From positions 1 through 45,682 of the forward strand of contig CAJOIC010000043.1 of NCBI GenBank assembly GCA_905234625.1: 45,682 nt of DNA, written 5' to 3'. The position numbers and the translations under genes are program-made. The DNA comes from an uncultured Oscillospiraceae bacterium. Its GTDB lineage: Bacteria > Bacillota > Clostridia > Oscillospirales > Oscillospiraceae. Shown here piece after piece: positions 1 to 7,386 of the stretch (its first letter is position 1; each line of letters starts with the position of its first letter). Under the pieces are notes generated by a model that saw nothing but the letters and a program-made list of their open reading frames with translations, was not told where the DNA came from and did not search any database.

Positions 1-636
1 TTCTCCATCATCGGCCAGGACGGCATCGACTACATGAAGGAGCACGGCCTCGACTACATCACCTATCACCACGCGGTCAAGGACCTGAACAAGTGGGAGC
101 ACGAGAAGGAGCTCTACTTCTCCGGCGTCAAGTCCGCCGCCGAGAACTCCGTCTTCATGGCGGACAACGGCGTCCAGTATCAGGACGAGGACGCTCCCCA
201 GGAGAACAACTTCTATGAGTGCTCCAGCCTGGAGGAGGTCTGCGAGGTCACCGGCATCGACTACAAGACCCTGAAGAAGACCGTCGAGCGCTATAACAGC
301 TTCGCCGGCGGCTATGACGAGGACTTCTGCAAGCCCGCCCGCTGGCTGCGGCCCATCACCGGCGATAAGTTCTATGTCGCCCGCCACTTCCCCTCCGGCT
401 ATGGCTCTCTCGGCGGCATCAAGGTCAATCACGACATGAAGGTCCTCCGCGCTGTTGACGACAAGCCCATCCCCGGCCTGTTCGCCTGCGGCACCGATAC
501 CGCGAACGTGGTCTTCGGCGGCGAGTACTGCTTCTACAACCCCGGCTCTACCATGTCCTGGGCCCTGAACTCCGGCCGCATGGCGGGCATGGAGGCTTGG
601 GACTACATCGAAGGCGACGATGATCCCGGTTTGTAA
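1..636 (+). CDS. FAD-dependent oxidoreductase, fumarate reductase/KstD-like (3' part)
   Basis: The frame is open from the first base, so the N-terminal part (dinucleotide fold and most of the substrate domain) lies outside the window and 211 residues remain. The visible end is the typical C-terminus of FAD_binding_2 flavoproteins (fumarate reductase, urocanate reductase, ketosteroid dehydrogenase): a Gly-rich GSLGGIKVNHD strand, then IPGLFACGTD, then PGSTMSWALNSGRMAG, which closes the FAD site. Such enzymes transfer hydride between FAD and an activated C=C bond, often as terminal reductases in anaerobes. In place of the usual GANRLGG stretch there is a variant with GGEYCFYNPGSTMS, so the substrate cannot be named. 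A hairpin terminator follows the stop. The family is clear; the substrate is unknown. Confidence 0.85.
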   Translation, partial: FSIIGQDGIDYMKEHGLDYITYHHAVKDLNKWEHEKELYFSGVKSAAENSVFMADNGVQYQDEDAPQENNFYECSSLEEVCEVTGIDYKTLKKTVERYNSFAGGYDEDFCKPARWLRPITGDKFYVARHFPSGYGSLGGIKVNHDMKVLRAVDDKPIPGLFACGTDTANVVFGGEYCFYNPGSTMSWALNSGRMAGMEAWDYIEGDDDPGL

Positions 637-661
637 ATCCGGCTCAAAAAGCATAATAGAG

Positions 662-696
662 AATCTCCCGGTTTCCTCGGAAATCGGGAGATTTTT
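662..696 (+). terminator. Rho-independent terminator after the flavoprotein gene
   Basis: A 13-bp stem (662-674 with 681-693, one G-T wobble) with loop CCTCGG is followed by TTTTT. The convergent repressor gene ends right at the T-tract, so the hairpin may serve both genes. Confidence 0.85.
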
Positions 697-899
697 CATC
701 GAATACTGTCGGAAAGACCAAGCAGATAGTCTGTTGTGACATGGTAAAATTTTGCTAACTTGATCAAAACTTGTGTAGGGATATCGTTTTCCCCGGTCTC
801 ATACTTTGAATAGCCGGTCTGTGACATTCCCAGGTATTTTGCGACCTGTGTTTGATTCAGATCGGCGTCCTCCCGCAGATCGCGAATGCGTGGATACAT
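696..899 (-). CDS. XRE/Cro-CI family transcriptional repressor
   Basis: A 67-residue protein that is essentially one helix-turn-helix domain: RIRDLREDADLNQTQVAKYL, then GMSQTGYSKYETGENDIP, then a helix ending DYLLGLSD. This is the compact single-domain form seen in Clostridia for local regulators. I start it at the ATG at 899 because AGGGG sits 8 nt upstream; the in-frame GTG at 908 has no ribosome site. It is transcribed divergently from the dockerin gene, and the shared 120-bp spacer holds three near-identical 19-bp palindromes, so it is the obvious candidate to bind them and repress both directions. That role is inference. The AT-rich codons match the next two genes and differ from the rest of the window. 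Confidence 0.9.
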   Translation of the reverse strand: MYPRIRDLREDADLNQTQVAKYLGMSQTGYSKYETGENDIPTQVLIKLAKFYHVTTDYLLGLSDSIR

Positions 900-925
900 G
901 TGCTTCACCCCTGGAAGAGTATCAT

Positions 926-944
926 ATAATCTGAAACAGATTAT
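926..944. promoter_or_regulatory. Operator site 1 (19-bp palindrome)
   Basis: ATAATCTGAAACAGATTAT is a perfect palindrome of 8-bp arms around AAA, immediately upstream of the -35 box. It shares the pattern WTAAYCTGAAAYAGRTTAW with sites 2 and 3, which suggests one dimeric repressor, most likely the adjacent XRE protein. Confidence 0.8.
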
Positions 945-972
945 TGACTTTTAATCTGAAATAGGTTAATAT
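944..972 (+). promoter_or_regulatory. Sigma-A promoter of the dockerin/cohesin operon
   Basis: TTGACT (944-949), a 17-nt spacer and TATAAT-like TAATAT (967-972). The spacer and -10 box are covered by operator site 2, so repressor binding should block RNA polymerase. Confidence 0.85.
951..969. promoter_or_regulatory. Operator site 2 (19-bp palindrome in the promoter spacer)
   Basis: TTAATCTGAAATAGGTTAA is palindromic with one mismatch between arms. It lies between the -35 and -10 boxes; its centre is 25 bp from site 1. Confidence 0.8.
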
Positions 973-986
973 GATTGCGAATTGAA

Positions 987-1005
987 TTAACCTGAAATAG
1001 GTTAA
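987..1005. promoter_or_regulatory. Operator site 3 (19-bp palindrome downstream of the promoter)
   Basis: TTAACCTGAAATAGGTTAA is a perfect 7+5+7 palindrome just after the predicted start of transcription and 3 nt before the AAGGAG ribosome site of the dockerin gene. Its centre is 36 bp from site 2. Confidence 0.8.
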
Positions 1006-1020
1006 GATAAGGAGACTGCT

Positions 1021-2370
1021 ATGAAGAGGTTGCTTTGTATCTTTTTGACGATCATGCTATGCCTATCGCTTTCCTCTGTCACAGCACTAGCGGAGGAAGA
1101 GGCGCTCAACAGAGAAATAGAAGAGAGTCTCGCTGGGGAAACCGAGGGAATCATCGGGGAGCCGGATGACGTTAGTGACGTTGAGGAAGGTGCTGATCCT
1201 GCTTTTGCTGATGATGAGGATCAGCCGTATGTCGAGGATGATGAGGCAGTAGTGGATGACGCCATTCTGCCGGACACAGGCGATGACGCTGAGGGTGTCG
1301 ATGACGCTGAGACAGCCGCAACTTTGCAAGAAGAGCCCGTGATAGAAGATGTTGAGGAAGCTCCGACCCTTGATGGAGCTGACGGTCGTGTGCTCATAAG
1401 CACAGATTATTTCCCGGATCCCGTCTTTCAGCATTATGTTTTAAAGAATTTTGATACTAATGGAGACCAGTGGCTGGATCAGAATGAAATGGAGGCGGTA
1501 ACAACCATCGACCTTAGTGAAAGCCGTTTCAGAGATAATCTTCCAACAGTTACCTCAGTAAAGGGTATAGAGTATTTTCCTAACTTGATATGGTTGGATT
1601 GTACCGGTAATGCTTTGAAGGAGCTTGATGTAAGTAAGAATACCAAATTAGAATCCTTGTTTTTAGGGATAATGTATATGAAGGCTGTGGTACCCGACAA
1701 AGAAGGTAACATACTTGAAAACGCTAGAAATGAGCTAAAGAATCTGGATGTCAGTCATAATCCGAAATTGAAAGATTTAAATTGTGATTACAATTATTTG
1801 CAGGCGCTGGATGTCAGTCATAATCCCGATTTGGAATCTTTGTCATGTACTGGCAATGCTATAACCGCGCTGGATGTCAGTCATAATCCCCAATTGATAC
1901 GGTTAGATTGCTATAACAATGCTATAACAGCTCTGGATCTTGGCAATAACACAAAGCTGGAGTGGATTTGGGCATACGGAAATCAGATCAAATCATTGGA
2001 CCTCAGCAAATGCCCAACGCTGGCAGAGATAGCTGAAGCAAATAATACAAGTATTTATAATCATGATGGCGTTACAGTAACTTCCTATCTTTGGGATATT
2101 GGGGAAGAGTTCTTAGCTGAGATGATAATCTGCGATTATGGAACCACCATCATCTACAAAGATGCATGCTTAATGGGCGATGCGGATGGAGATGGTACAG
2201 TCACCCGGGCGGATCGGATCTATTTGGCCAGATATCTTGCCAATTGGCCGGATTACATGAATATTGATAAAGTTGCAGCGGATGTTAACAAGGACGGATT
2301 GGTTAACCGAGCGGACAGGACGTACCTGGCGCGAGCTCTTGCTCATTGGCCGGACTACCCGCTTACATGA
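1021..2370 (+). CDS. Secreted leucine-rich-repeat protein with C-terminal type I dockerin
   Basis: 449 residues. Residues 1-24 are a signal peptide (KRLL, hydrophobic core, ALAEE). Residues 25-120 are a very acidic, disordered-looking stretch. A single EF-hand-like loop (DTNGDQWLDQNE) is at about 145-156. Residues 165-350 hold LRRs of the LDVSHNPxL type, several nearly identical. Residues 386-449 form a dockerin with two calcium loops, DADGDGTVTRAD (387-398) and DVNKDGLVNRAD (421-432), each followed by a YLAR helix and WPDY. Dockerins bind cohesins, and the next gene, 19 nt downstream, carries a cohesin-like domain. Ribosome site AAGGAG, 6-nt spacing. The internal LPDTG at about 83-87 is not C-terminal, so it is not a sorting signal. 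The protein is secreted and probably held at the surface through its partner (inference). Confidence 0.88.
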   Translation: MKRLLCIFLTIMLCLSLSSVTALAEEEALNREIEESLAGETEGIIGEPDDVSDVEEGADPAFADDEDQPYVEDDEAVVDDAILPDTGDDAEGVDDAETAATLQEEPVIEDVEEAPTLDGADGRVLISTDYFPDPVFQHYVLKNFDTNGDQWLDQNEMEAVTTIDLSESRFRDNLPTVTSVKGIEYFPNLIWLDCTGNALKELDVSKNTKLESLFLGIMYMKAVVPDKEGNILENARNELKNLDVSHNPKLKDLNCDYNYLQALDVSHNPDLESLSCTGNAITALDVSHNPQLIRLDCYNNAITALDLGNNTKLEWIWAYGNQIKSLDLSKCPTLAEIAEANNTSIYNHDGVTVTSYLWDIGEEFLAEMIICDYGTTIIYKDACLMGDADGDGTVTRADRIYLARYLANWPDYMNIDKVAADVNKDGLVNRADRTYLARALAHWPDYPLT

Positions 2371-2389
2371 CAGGAAGGAGAGATGATAT

Positions 2390-3802
2390 ATGAAGAAATG
2401 GAGTAGAATTATCGTAGCTGTATTGCTTGCATTCTGCGTGATGAATGTCAGCGCTATGGCAGCGGGAAGCGGGAGCTTGGGGATTGCCTCCAGCGGTACG
2501 GAGGCAAAACCAGGAGATACGATTACCGTTACCATGTCCGTGACCAGTAATCCGGGGATTGCTACTTTGGCGGCACATATTTCTTATGATCCGGAAGTTT
2601 TTACCTTGGAGTCAAAGAGCATTGGTGGTTTGCTTGCAGAGAATACTGCGGCCTATGATAGTGCCGGGAACGTCGGATTTGACCTCGGAGATGACACGGC
2701 CTTGGCCAATGTAGAGGGCACAGGCGCCATAGGTGTTGCCGTTCTTAAAGTGAAGGAAACTGCTTCCCCGAGAACAAGCATAATAAGTGCGGTTTTCGAG
2801 GAGGGATATGATGTTGATATTACGCCCATTACCATGAGCGGATCTTCCGTATCCATCACTATCCCCGCGCCCGCCCATGAACATAGCTGGGGCGACTGGA
2901 CCGTGACCTCGGATGCAACCTGCGCTGCGGAGGGCGTGGAGACCCGAAACTGCTCTGGATGTGAGGAGACTGAGACCCGCGCGATCTCCAAGCTGACGAC
3001 CCACACCTGGGGCGACTGGACCGTGACCGCTGCCGCGTCCTGCACGGCGGACGGTACTAAGACCCGTACCTGCTCCGTATGTGGGGAGACGGAAACAGAA
3101 ACCATTCCCGCTGCGGGTCACAAGTGGGACGACGGCAAGGTGACTGCGGCCACCTGTACGACGGACGGCGTTAAGACTTATACCTGCCAAAACGACGCCA
3201 CACATACAAGGACGGAGACCATCGCGGCGCTTGGTCATGACTGGGGCGAGTGGACGACCATTAAGGAAGCCACGATTACTGAGGACGGCGAAAAGACCCG
3301 CACCTGCGCCCGCTGCGGTGAGATACAGACAGAGGTCATTCCCGCTGAGGGATATAAATTCCTGGAAGGGATGGATGCTTCCTGGACAAAGGGGAGCAGC
3401 GAAGATCTTGGTTTCCGGGTAAATGGTGAGGCGGCTGGGTTCGATCATGCCGAAGTGGACGGAACTGCGCTGACGAAGGAAAACTATACAGTTGCTGAGG
3501 GCAGTACGATCTTGAAGTTAAAGCCGGAGTTTCTCGAATCATTGACCGTGGGTTCCCATACATTAACGGCAGTATATACTGACGGCGGCAAGGCGAATAC
3601 AACGTTCAGTATAAAAGATAAAGAGACTGCCGCTCAACCCGCGACAGGATCGACGCAGAGCAGTACGGGTAATAATAATACAAAAGACGAGGTTAAGAAA
3701 TCCCCGCAAACCGGCGATGATACACCGATAGCGCTGTGGATCGGAGCTCTTATCCTCTGCGGAGGGACTGCCGTCCTGGTCGGCAAACGAAAATACGAAT
3801 AA
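2390..3802 (+). CDS. Wall-anchored surface protein with cohesin-like domain and HxWGxW repeats
   Basis: 470 residues. A signal peptide (1-25) is followed by a cohesin-like beta-sandwich (about 27-160) with AKPGDTITVTMSVTSNPGIA, ISYDPEVFTLES and GTGAIGVAVLKVKE. Four Cys-containing repeats follow (about 162-325), each beginning HxWGDWT or similar, with C..G..TR.C..C separations. Next comes an X2-like Ig module (about 327-410: FRVNGEAAGFDHAEVDGT, YTVAEGSTILKLK), a Ser/Thr/Asn linker, and a sorting tail SPQTGDD (438-444), hydrophobic helix and KRKYE, as for sortase anchoring. The gene shares the promoter and three operators of the dockerin gene. Likely role: surface receptor for the dockerin protein. 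A cohesin can also act in adhesion without any cellulosome. Its first 500 nt are AT-rich and the repeats more GC-rich. Confidence 0.85.
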   Translation: MKKWSRIIVAVLLAFCVMNVSAMAAGSGSLGIASSGTEAKPGDTITVTMSVTSNPGIATLAAHISYDPEVFTLESKSIGGLLAENTAAYDSAGNVGFDLGDDTALANVEGTGAIGVAVLKVKETASPRTSIISAVFEEGYDVDITPITMSGSSVSITIPAPAHEHSWGDWTVTSDATCAAEGVETRNCSGCEETETRAISKLTTHTWGDWTVTAAASCTADGTKTRTCSVCGETETETIPAAGHKWDDGKVTAATCTTDGVKTYTCQNDATHTRTETIAALGHDWGEWTTIKEATITEDGEKTRTCARCGEIQTEVIPAEGYKFLEGMDASWTKGSSEDLGFRVNGEAAGFDHAEVDGTALTKENYTVAEGSTILKLKPEFLESLTVGSHTLTAVYTDGGKANTTFSIKDKETAAQPATGSTQSSTGNNNTKDEVKKSPQTGDDTPIALWIGALILCGGTAVLVGKRKYE

Positions 3803-3818
3803 CACCACCCCCCATAAG

Positions 3819-3851
3819 TATCCCCGATTCCATGCAACGGAATCGGGGATA
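3819..3851 (+). terminator. Terminator of the dockerin/cohesin operon
   Basis: A perfect 13-bp stem (3819-3831 with 3839-3851), loop ATGCAAC. No tight T-run follows, only a T-rich stretch, so efficiency is uncertain. It also separates the convergent permease gene. Confidence 0.7.
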
Positions 3852-3878
3852 TAGTAGTCTATTTCTATTGTTTCGTTT

Positions 3879-5147
3879 TCACTTCCACACGAACCAGCAG
3901 AAGAGGTAGCCTGTCAGCACGGCGATGAGGGTGAAGGGGACGCCGATGCGCATGAAGTCGGAGGTCTTCACGTCGCAGCCGTTTTTGCGCAGCAGACCGA
4001 TGGTTGTGATGTTGGCGGAGGCGCCGATGGGGGTCAGGTTGCCCCCCAGGGTGGCGCCTACCAAAAGGCCGAAGTACAGAAGATACGGGCTCCAGCCCTG
4101 GCCGGCGGCGATGCCCGTCACCACCGGGAGCATGGTGGCGACGTAGGGGATATTGTCGATGAAGGCGGAAAACAGCACCGAGCCCCACACGATGAGGGAG
4201 TACATGAGGAACAGGTTCCCGCCGCCCACGGCAATGAAGAGGCTGCTGATATCGGTGATGATCCCGGCCTCGCTGATGCCCTGGATGACGATGAAGAGCC
4301 CCGCCAGCAGCAGGAGCGTCTGATAGTCGATCTCGCCCAGGGCGTTTTTGACGGAGGCGGCGCTCTTTGTCTTGAGCAGGGAGCGCACCGCGCCGATGAC
4401 GAAGATGCCCAGGCAGATGAGGCCGTTGGTGACGGCGGGCTTGCCGGGGACGAAGGACACGCCGATGAGCAGCAGGACGTTTGCCAGCAGCAGCCACGTG
4501 GGGAAATAGTCCTCCACCTCCGTGGGGGTCGTCTCGGGGATGGCGCCTCTCTCCTTCCGGAACAGGAACAGGATGACCGGCACGGTGGCCAGGGCGCCGA
4601 ATTCCGTGGCCCAGAAGATGGCGGGCTTGCCGTCCAGGAACAGGAAGTCCATGAAATCCATGTTGGCATAGCCGCCAAGGAGGATGGAGGTGGTGTCGCC
4701 CACCAGGGTGGCCGCGCCCTGGAGGTTCGAGGACACGGAGATGGCGATGAGCAGCGGCACCGGGGAGGTGTCCAGGCGCCTGGCGATGGCCAGGCCCACC
4801 GGCGCGATCATCAGGACCGTGGCCACATTGTCCACGAAGGCCGACACGATGCCCGCGAACAGGGACAGCACCACCGCCGCCCACATGACGTTGGGGGTCT
4901 TCCGCAGCAGCAGGTCCGCCATCCGTCCGGGCATTCTGGACTCGATGAACAGCGCCACGGTGCCCATGGTGCCGGAGAGCATCATGAGGATGTTCCAATC
5001 CACCGCGCCGGGGACCTGCACGACGGGCAGGATGCCCGCGACGACGTAGATGGCCGCGGAGCCCAGGGCGATCCATGGCCGGTGGTTCGGCAGGGCGATC
5101 AGCAGGACATAGGTCAGGATAAACAGGATGAGGGCGAAGATCTTCAT
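3879..5147 (-). CDS. ArsB/SLC13-type ion transporter, riboswitch-controlled
   Basis: 422 residues, almost entirely hydrophobic with about 11-12 membrane spans, in two homologous halves typical of the ion-transporter superfamily (ArsB, NhaD, CitM/SLC13). Family marks are the re-entrant loops: SAFVDNVATVLMIAP and SSNLQGAATLVGDTTSI in the first half; SAFIDNIPYVATMLPV and LGGNLTPIGASANI in the second. It is an inner-membrane secondary transporter for an ion or carboxylate. The start at 5147 has AGGAGG nearby. A yybP-ykoY manganese riboswitch and a strong promoter lie upstream, which argues for a role in Mn2+ or linked metal homeostasis rather than citrate uptake. That assignment is inferred from regulation; the protein alone does not show it. 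Confidence 0.85.
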   Translation of the reverse strand: MKIFALILFILTYVLLIALPNHRPWIALGSAAIYVVAGILPVVQVPGAVDWNILMMLSGTMGTVALFIESRMPGRMADLLLRKTPNVMWAAVVLSLFAGIVSAFVDNVATVLMIAPVGLAIARRLDTSPVPLLIAISVSSNLQGAATLVGDTTSILLGGYANMDFMDFLFLDGKPAIFWATEFGALATVPVILFLFRKERGAIPETTPTEVEDYFPTWLLLANVLLLIGVSFVPGKPAVTNGLICLGIFVIGAVRSLLKTKSAASVKNALGEIDYQTLLLLAGLFIVIQGISEAGIITDISSLFIAVGGGNLFLMYSLIVWGSVLFSAFIDNIPYVATMLPVVTGIAAGQGWSPYLLYFGLLVGATLGGNLTPIGASANITTIGLLRKNGCDVKTSDFMRIGVPFTLIAVLTGYLFCWFVWK

Positions 5148-5161
5148 AAAGTCCTCCTATC

Positions 5162-5290
5162 AAAAAGAGACTTTTACCGCATGCCAAGCACACGGTAAAA
5201 GTCTCGTCATTTCATACAGAAGCGGGCAGGATCTGCCGTATTGACGCCGCTGTAACGTCCCGCAGGACGCCGACTACTCCCCTTTACAGG
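5162..5290 (-). promoter_or_regulatory. yybP-ykoY (Mn2+) riboswitch with terminator expression platform
   Basis: On the minus strand the leader carries the family hallmark GGGGAGTAG (plus 5274-5282) just after TGTAAAG, hairpin CGTCC/GGACG, GCGTCAA (plus 5241-5247), hairpin GGCAG/CTGCC, then GACGAGACTTTTACC. The last segment forms a perfect 13-bp terminator stem (5193-5205 with 5167-5179) followed by TTTTT (5166-5162). GTAAAG near the 5' end can pair with CTTTTAC in the terminator arm, so closing P1 excludes the terminator: an ON switch, as known for this family, which senses Mn2+. It ends 15 nt before the permease start codon. Confidence 0.85.
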
Positions 5291-5310
5291 AATATATGCT
5301 TTATGGGGGG

Positions 5311-5339
5311 ATTATATACCCGTCCGGGCGATCCGTCAA
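5311..5339 (-). promoter_or_regulatory. Sigma-A promoter for the riboswitch/permease transcript
   Basis: TTGACG (plus 5334-5339), exact 17-nt spacer and perfect TATAAT (plus 5311-5316). The -35 box overlaps the stop codon of the galactokinase gene, so the permease has its own promoter directly behind that operon. Confidence 0.88.
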
Positions 5340-6454
5340 GCCTCGTCCTCCAGGACGCCCACGCCTTTGGCGCGGATGCGGATGCGCTGGCAGCTCCCCT
5401 CGCCGAAGATCCCGTCCATGGCGGCGCGGTAGTCCTCAAAATCCGCCTCGGGCATGAGGGCCTGCACGCAGCCGCCGAAGCCGCTGCCGTGGACGCGCCA
5501 GGCGCCCTTGCCCGCCAGGAGCCGGGCGGAGGCCTCCAGCCCCACGCGGAGCTCCTCGCCGCAGCCGTTCTCGTCCACGATGTTCCGAAGGAGCTGCTCG
5601 GAGCTGCGTCCGGACTCGTTCATGAGCTCCAGATACCGCTGGGCGTCCCGCAGGCCGAGGGCGTCCGCCATGGCGGCGGTACGCCAGTTTTCGTCGAAGA
5701 AGTGCTTGGCGCGCATCCATTGGAGGTCGGCCGTATGCTCCGGCCACTGGGCCTCGAAATCCGGCTGACGCACCTTCGCCAGGAAGGACTCCCCGAAAAC
5801 CTCCGCCACGGCGGACATATCCGCGGGGATGGAGGCGTAGGCCGGGGTGGCGTCGGCATGGGAGCTGTGGGTATCCGTCAGGCACAGGGTATAGCCCAGG
5901 CTGTCGAAATCGCAGTCGATGCGCAGGAGCTTGTTCTCCAGGAAGTCGATGTAGATCCCGCCGCCGATGGCGCAGGCCATCTGATCCATGAGGCCGCAGG
6001 GCTTGCCGAAAAAGCGGTTCTCCGCCTTCTGGGCGGTGCGGGCCAGCTCCTCCGGCGAGACCTCGGGCCCCTCCCCGAAGTGGGCGATTATGCAGCCCAC
6101 CAGGACGGAATACGCCGCGGAGGACGACAGACCGCCGCCGGCGGTCAGGCTGCTGGTGAGGTGGGCGTCGAAGCCCCGGAGGGTCAGGGGATGCTCCCCC
6201 TCGCTCAGGACCGCCGCCATGCCCTTCACCAGGGCGGTGGAGGTGCCCACGTCGCTCTCCTCCGGCCAGAGCCGGGCCAGGTCCACCTGCACCGGCTCGA
6301 AGCCCTCGGAAAAGATCCGGATGACGTTCTCGCCGTTCAGCTCGGCCTCGGCGGTGATGCCCTTATCCACCGCGGCCGCCATGACGCGGCCCTTCTGGTG
6401 GTCGGTGTGATTGCCGGCCAGCTCCGTGCGGCCGGGGCAGAAAAACTTAGTCAT
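5336..6454 (-). CDS. galK: Galactokinase-type GHMP kinase
   Basis: 372 residues, cytoplasmic. It has the galactokinase signature at the N-terminus (GRTELAGNHTDHQ, residues 8-20), the GHMP ATP loop (AGGGLSSSAAY, about 104-114) and the C-terminal HGSGFGGCVQAL motif. It phosphorylates galactose or a close sugar to the 1-phosphate. The GNHTDH form of the signature (instead of GEHTDYN) occurs in a Clostridial subgroup, so the exact sugar is less certain. Its ATG overlaps the stop of the transketolase C-subunit gene by 4 nt (ATGA), so it is third in a translationally coupled operon. No galT or galE is visible nearby, which is odd for a Leloir operon and leaves room for a different sugar. Confidence 0.87.
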   Translation of the reverse strand: MTKFFCPGRTELAGNHTDHQKGRVMAAAVDKGITAEAELNGENVIRIFSEGFEPVQVDLARLWPEESDVGTSTALVKGMAAVLSEGEHPLTLRGFDAHLTSSLTAGGGLSSSAAYSVLVGCIIAHFGEGPEVSPEELARTAQKAENRFFGKPCGLMDQMACAIGGGIYIDFLENKLLRIDCDFDSLGYTLCLTDTHSSHADATPAYASIPADMSAVAEVFGESFLAKVRQPDFEAQWPEHTADLQWMRAKHFFDENWRTAAMADALGLRDAQRYLELMNESGRSSEQLLRNIVDENGCGEELRVGLEASARLLAGKGAWRVHGSGFGGCVQALMPEADFEDYRAAMDGIFGEGSCQRIRIRAKGVGVLEDEA

Positions 6455-7386
6455 TTTCTCTCAACGGCCTTTCGGACGGCCTCCGCCACGGCCTTGGCGT
6501 CCAGGCCGTATTGCGCGAGGAGCGCGTCGTACTTTCCGGTCTCGGTGAATACGTCCCGGATGCCCACGAACTCCGTCGGCGCGCCGACGCCGTCATGGGC
6601 CAGGACCTCGGCCACGGCGCTTCCCGCGCCGCCGTAGATCTGGTGCTCCTCGGCGCAGACCACCGCGCCGGTCTTTCTGGCGCAGGCGGCTACCAGCGCC
6701 GCGTCGATGGGCTTGACGGAGAGCAGGTCCACCACCTGGACGCTGATACCCTCCGCCGCCAGAGCCTCCGCGGCCTCCAGCGCCTTGTGCACCAGGATGC
6801 CGATGGCGAACACGGTGCAGTCCGTGCCCTCCCGGACGATCCTGCCCTTTCCGGGCTCGAAGGCGGTCCCGGCGGGATAGAGATCGGGATACTCCGTGCG
6901 GCTCAGCCGCAGGTACACGGGACCGTCGGTCTCCGCGGCCCAGCGGGTGGCCCAGCGGGTGGACTCCGGATCGGAGGGGACTACGACCCGCATGTTCGGC
7001 AGGGAGCGCATGACGGCGATATCCTCGGTAGCGTGGTGGGTGGCGCCGTCCAGGGCGTCGGACATGCCGCAGTACGCGCCGCCGAATTTCACGTTCAGGT
7101 TCCCGTAGCAGACCTGCGCCCGGGCGGAAATGAGGCCCAGGGTGGTCAGGAATACGGTGAAGGTGTTCACGAAGGGGATCTTCCCGGTGGTGGAGAGACC
7201 CGCCGCGCAGGCCACCATGTCGGACTCCGCGATGCCCATGTTGAAGAAGCGGTCGGGGAATTTCTGCCCGAAGACCTTGGACTTGGTGGAGCCGGAGAGA
7301 TCGGCGTCCAGGACGACGATGCTTTCGTTCTCGGCGCCCAGCTCCGCCAGGGTCTCGCCGTAAACGTCACGGATCGATCTTGCCAT
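6451..7386 (-). CDS. Transketolase, C-terminal subunit
   Basis: 311 residues, corresponding to the pyrimidine-binding and C-terminal domains of transketolase as a separate chain. Visible marks: VVLDADLSGSTK near the N-terminus; FFNMGIAESDMVACAAGL with the catalytic Glu that contacts the thiamine ring; GGAYCGMSDALDGATHHATE; and a C-terminal domain with CAEEHQIYGGAGSAVAE. It pairs with the N-terminal subunit encoded just upstream, moving two-carbon units between pentose-pathway sugars. It overlaps its partner by 1 nt (TGATG) and galK by 4 nt, so the three are probably made in fixed ratio. Split transketolases are common in Clostridia and archaea. Confidence 0.93.
   Translation of the reverse strand: MARSIRDVYGETLAELGAENESIVVLDADLSGSTKSKVFGQKFPDRFFNMGIAESDMVACAAGLSTTGKIPFVNTFTVFLTTLGLISARAQVCYGNLNVKFGGAYCGMSDALDGATHHATEDIAVMRSLPNMRVVVPSDPESTRWATRWAAETDGPVYLRLSRTEYPDLYPAGTAFEPGKGRIVREGTDCTVFAIGILVHKALEAAEALAAEGISVQVVDLLSVKPIDAALVAACARKTGAVVCAEEHQIYGGAGSAVAEVLAHDGVGAPTEFVGIRDVFTETGKYDALLAQYGLDAKAVAEAVRKAVERK

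Noticed and set aside
696-1020. A prophage edge suggested by the CI-like repressor and operators
   Set aside because: No integrase, excisionase, att-like repeats or phage genes; the operators control a surface-protein operon.
83-1300. LPDTG in the dockerin protein (about 1267-1281) as a sortase signal
   Set aside because: It is internal, in the acidic region, with no following membrane helix or basic tail.
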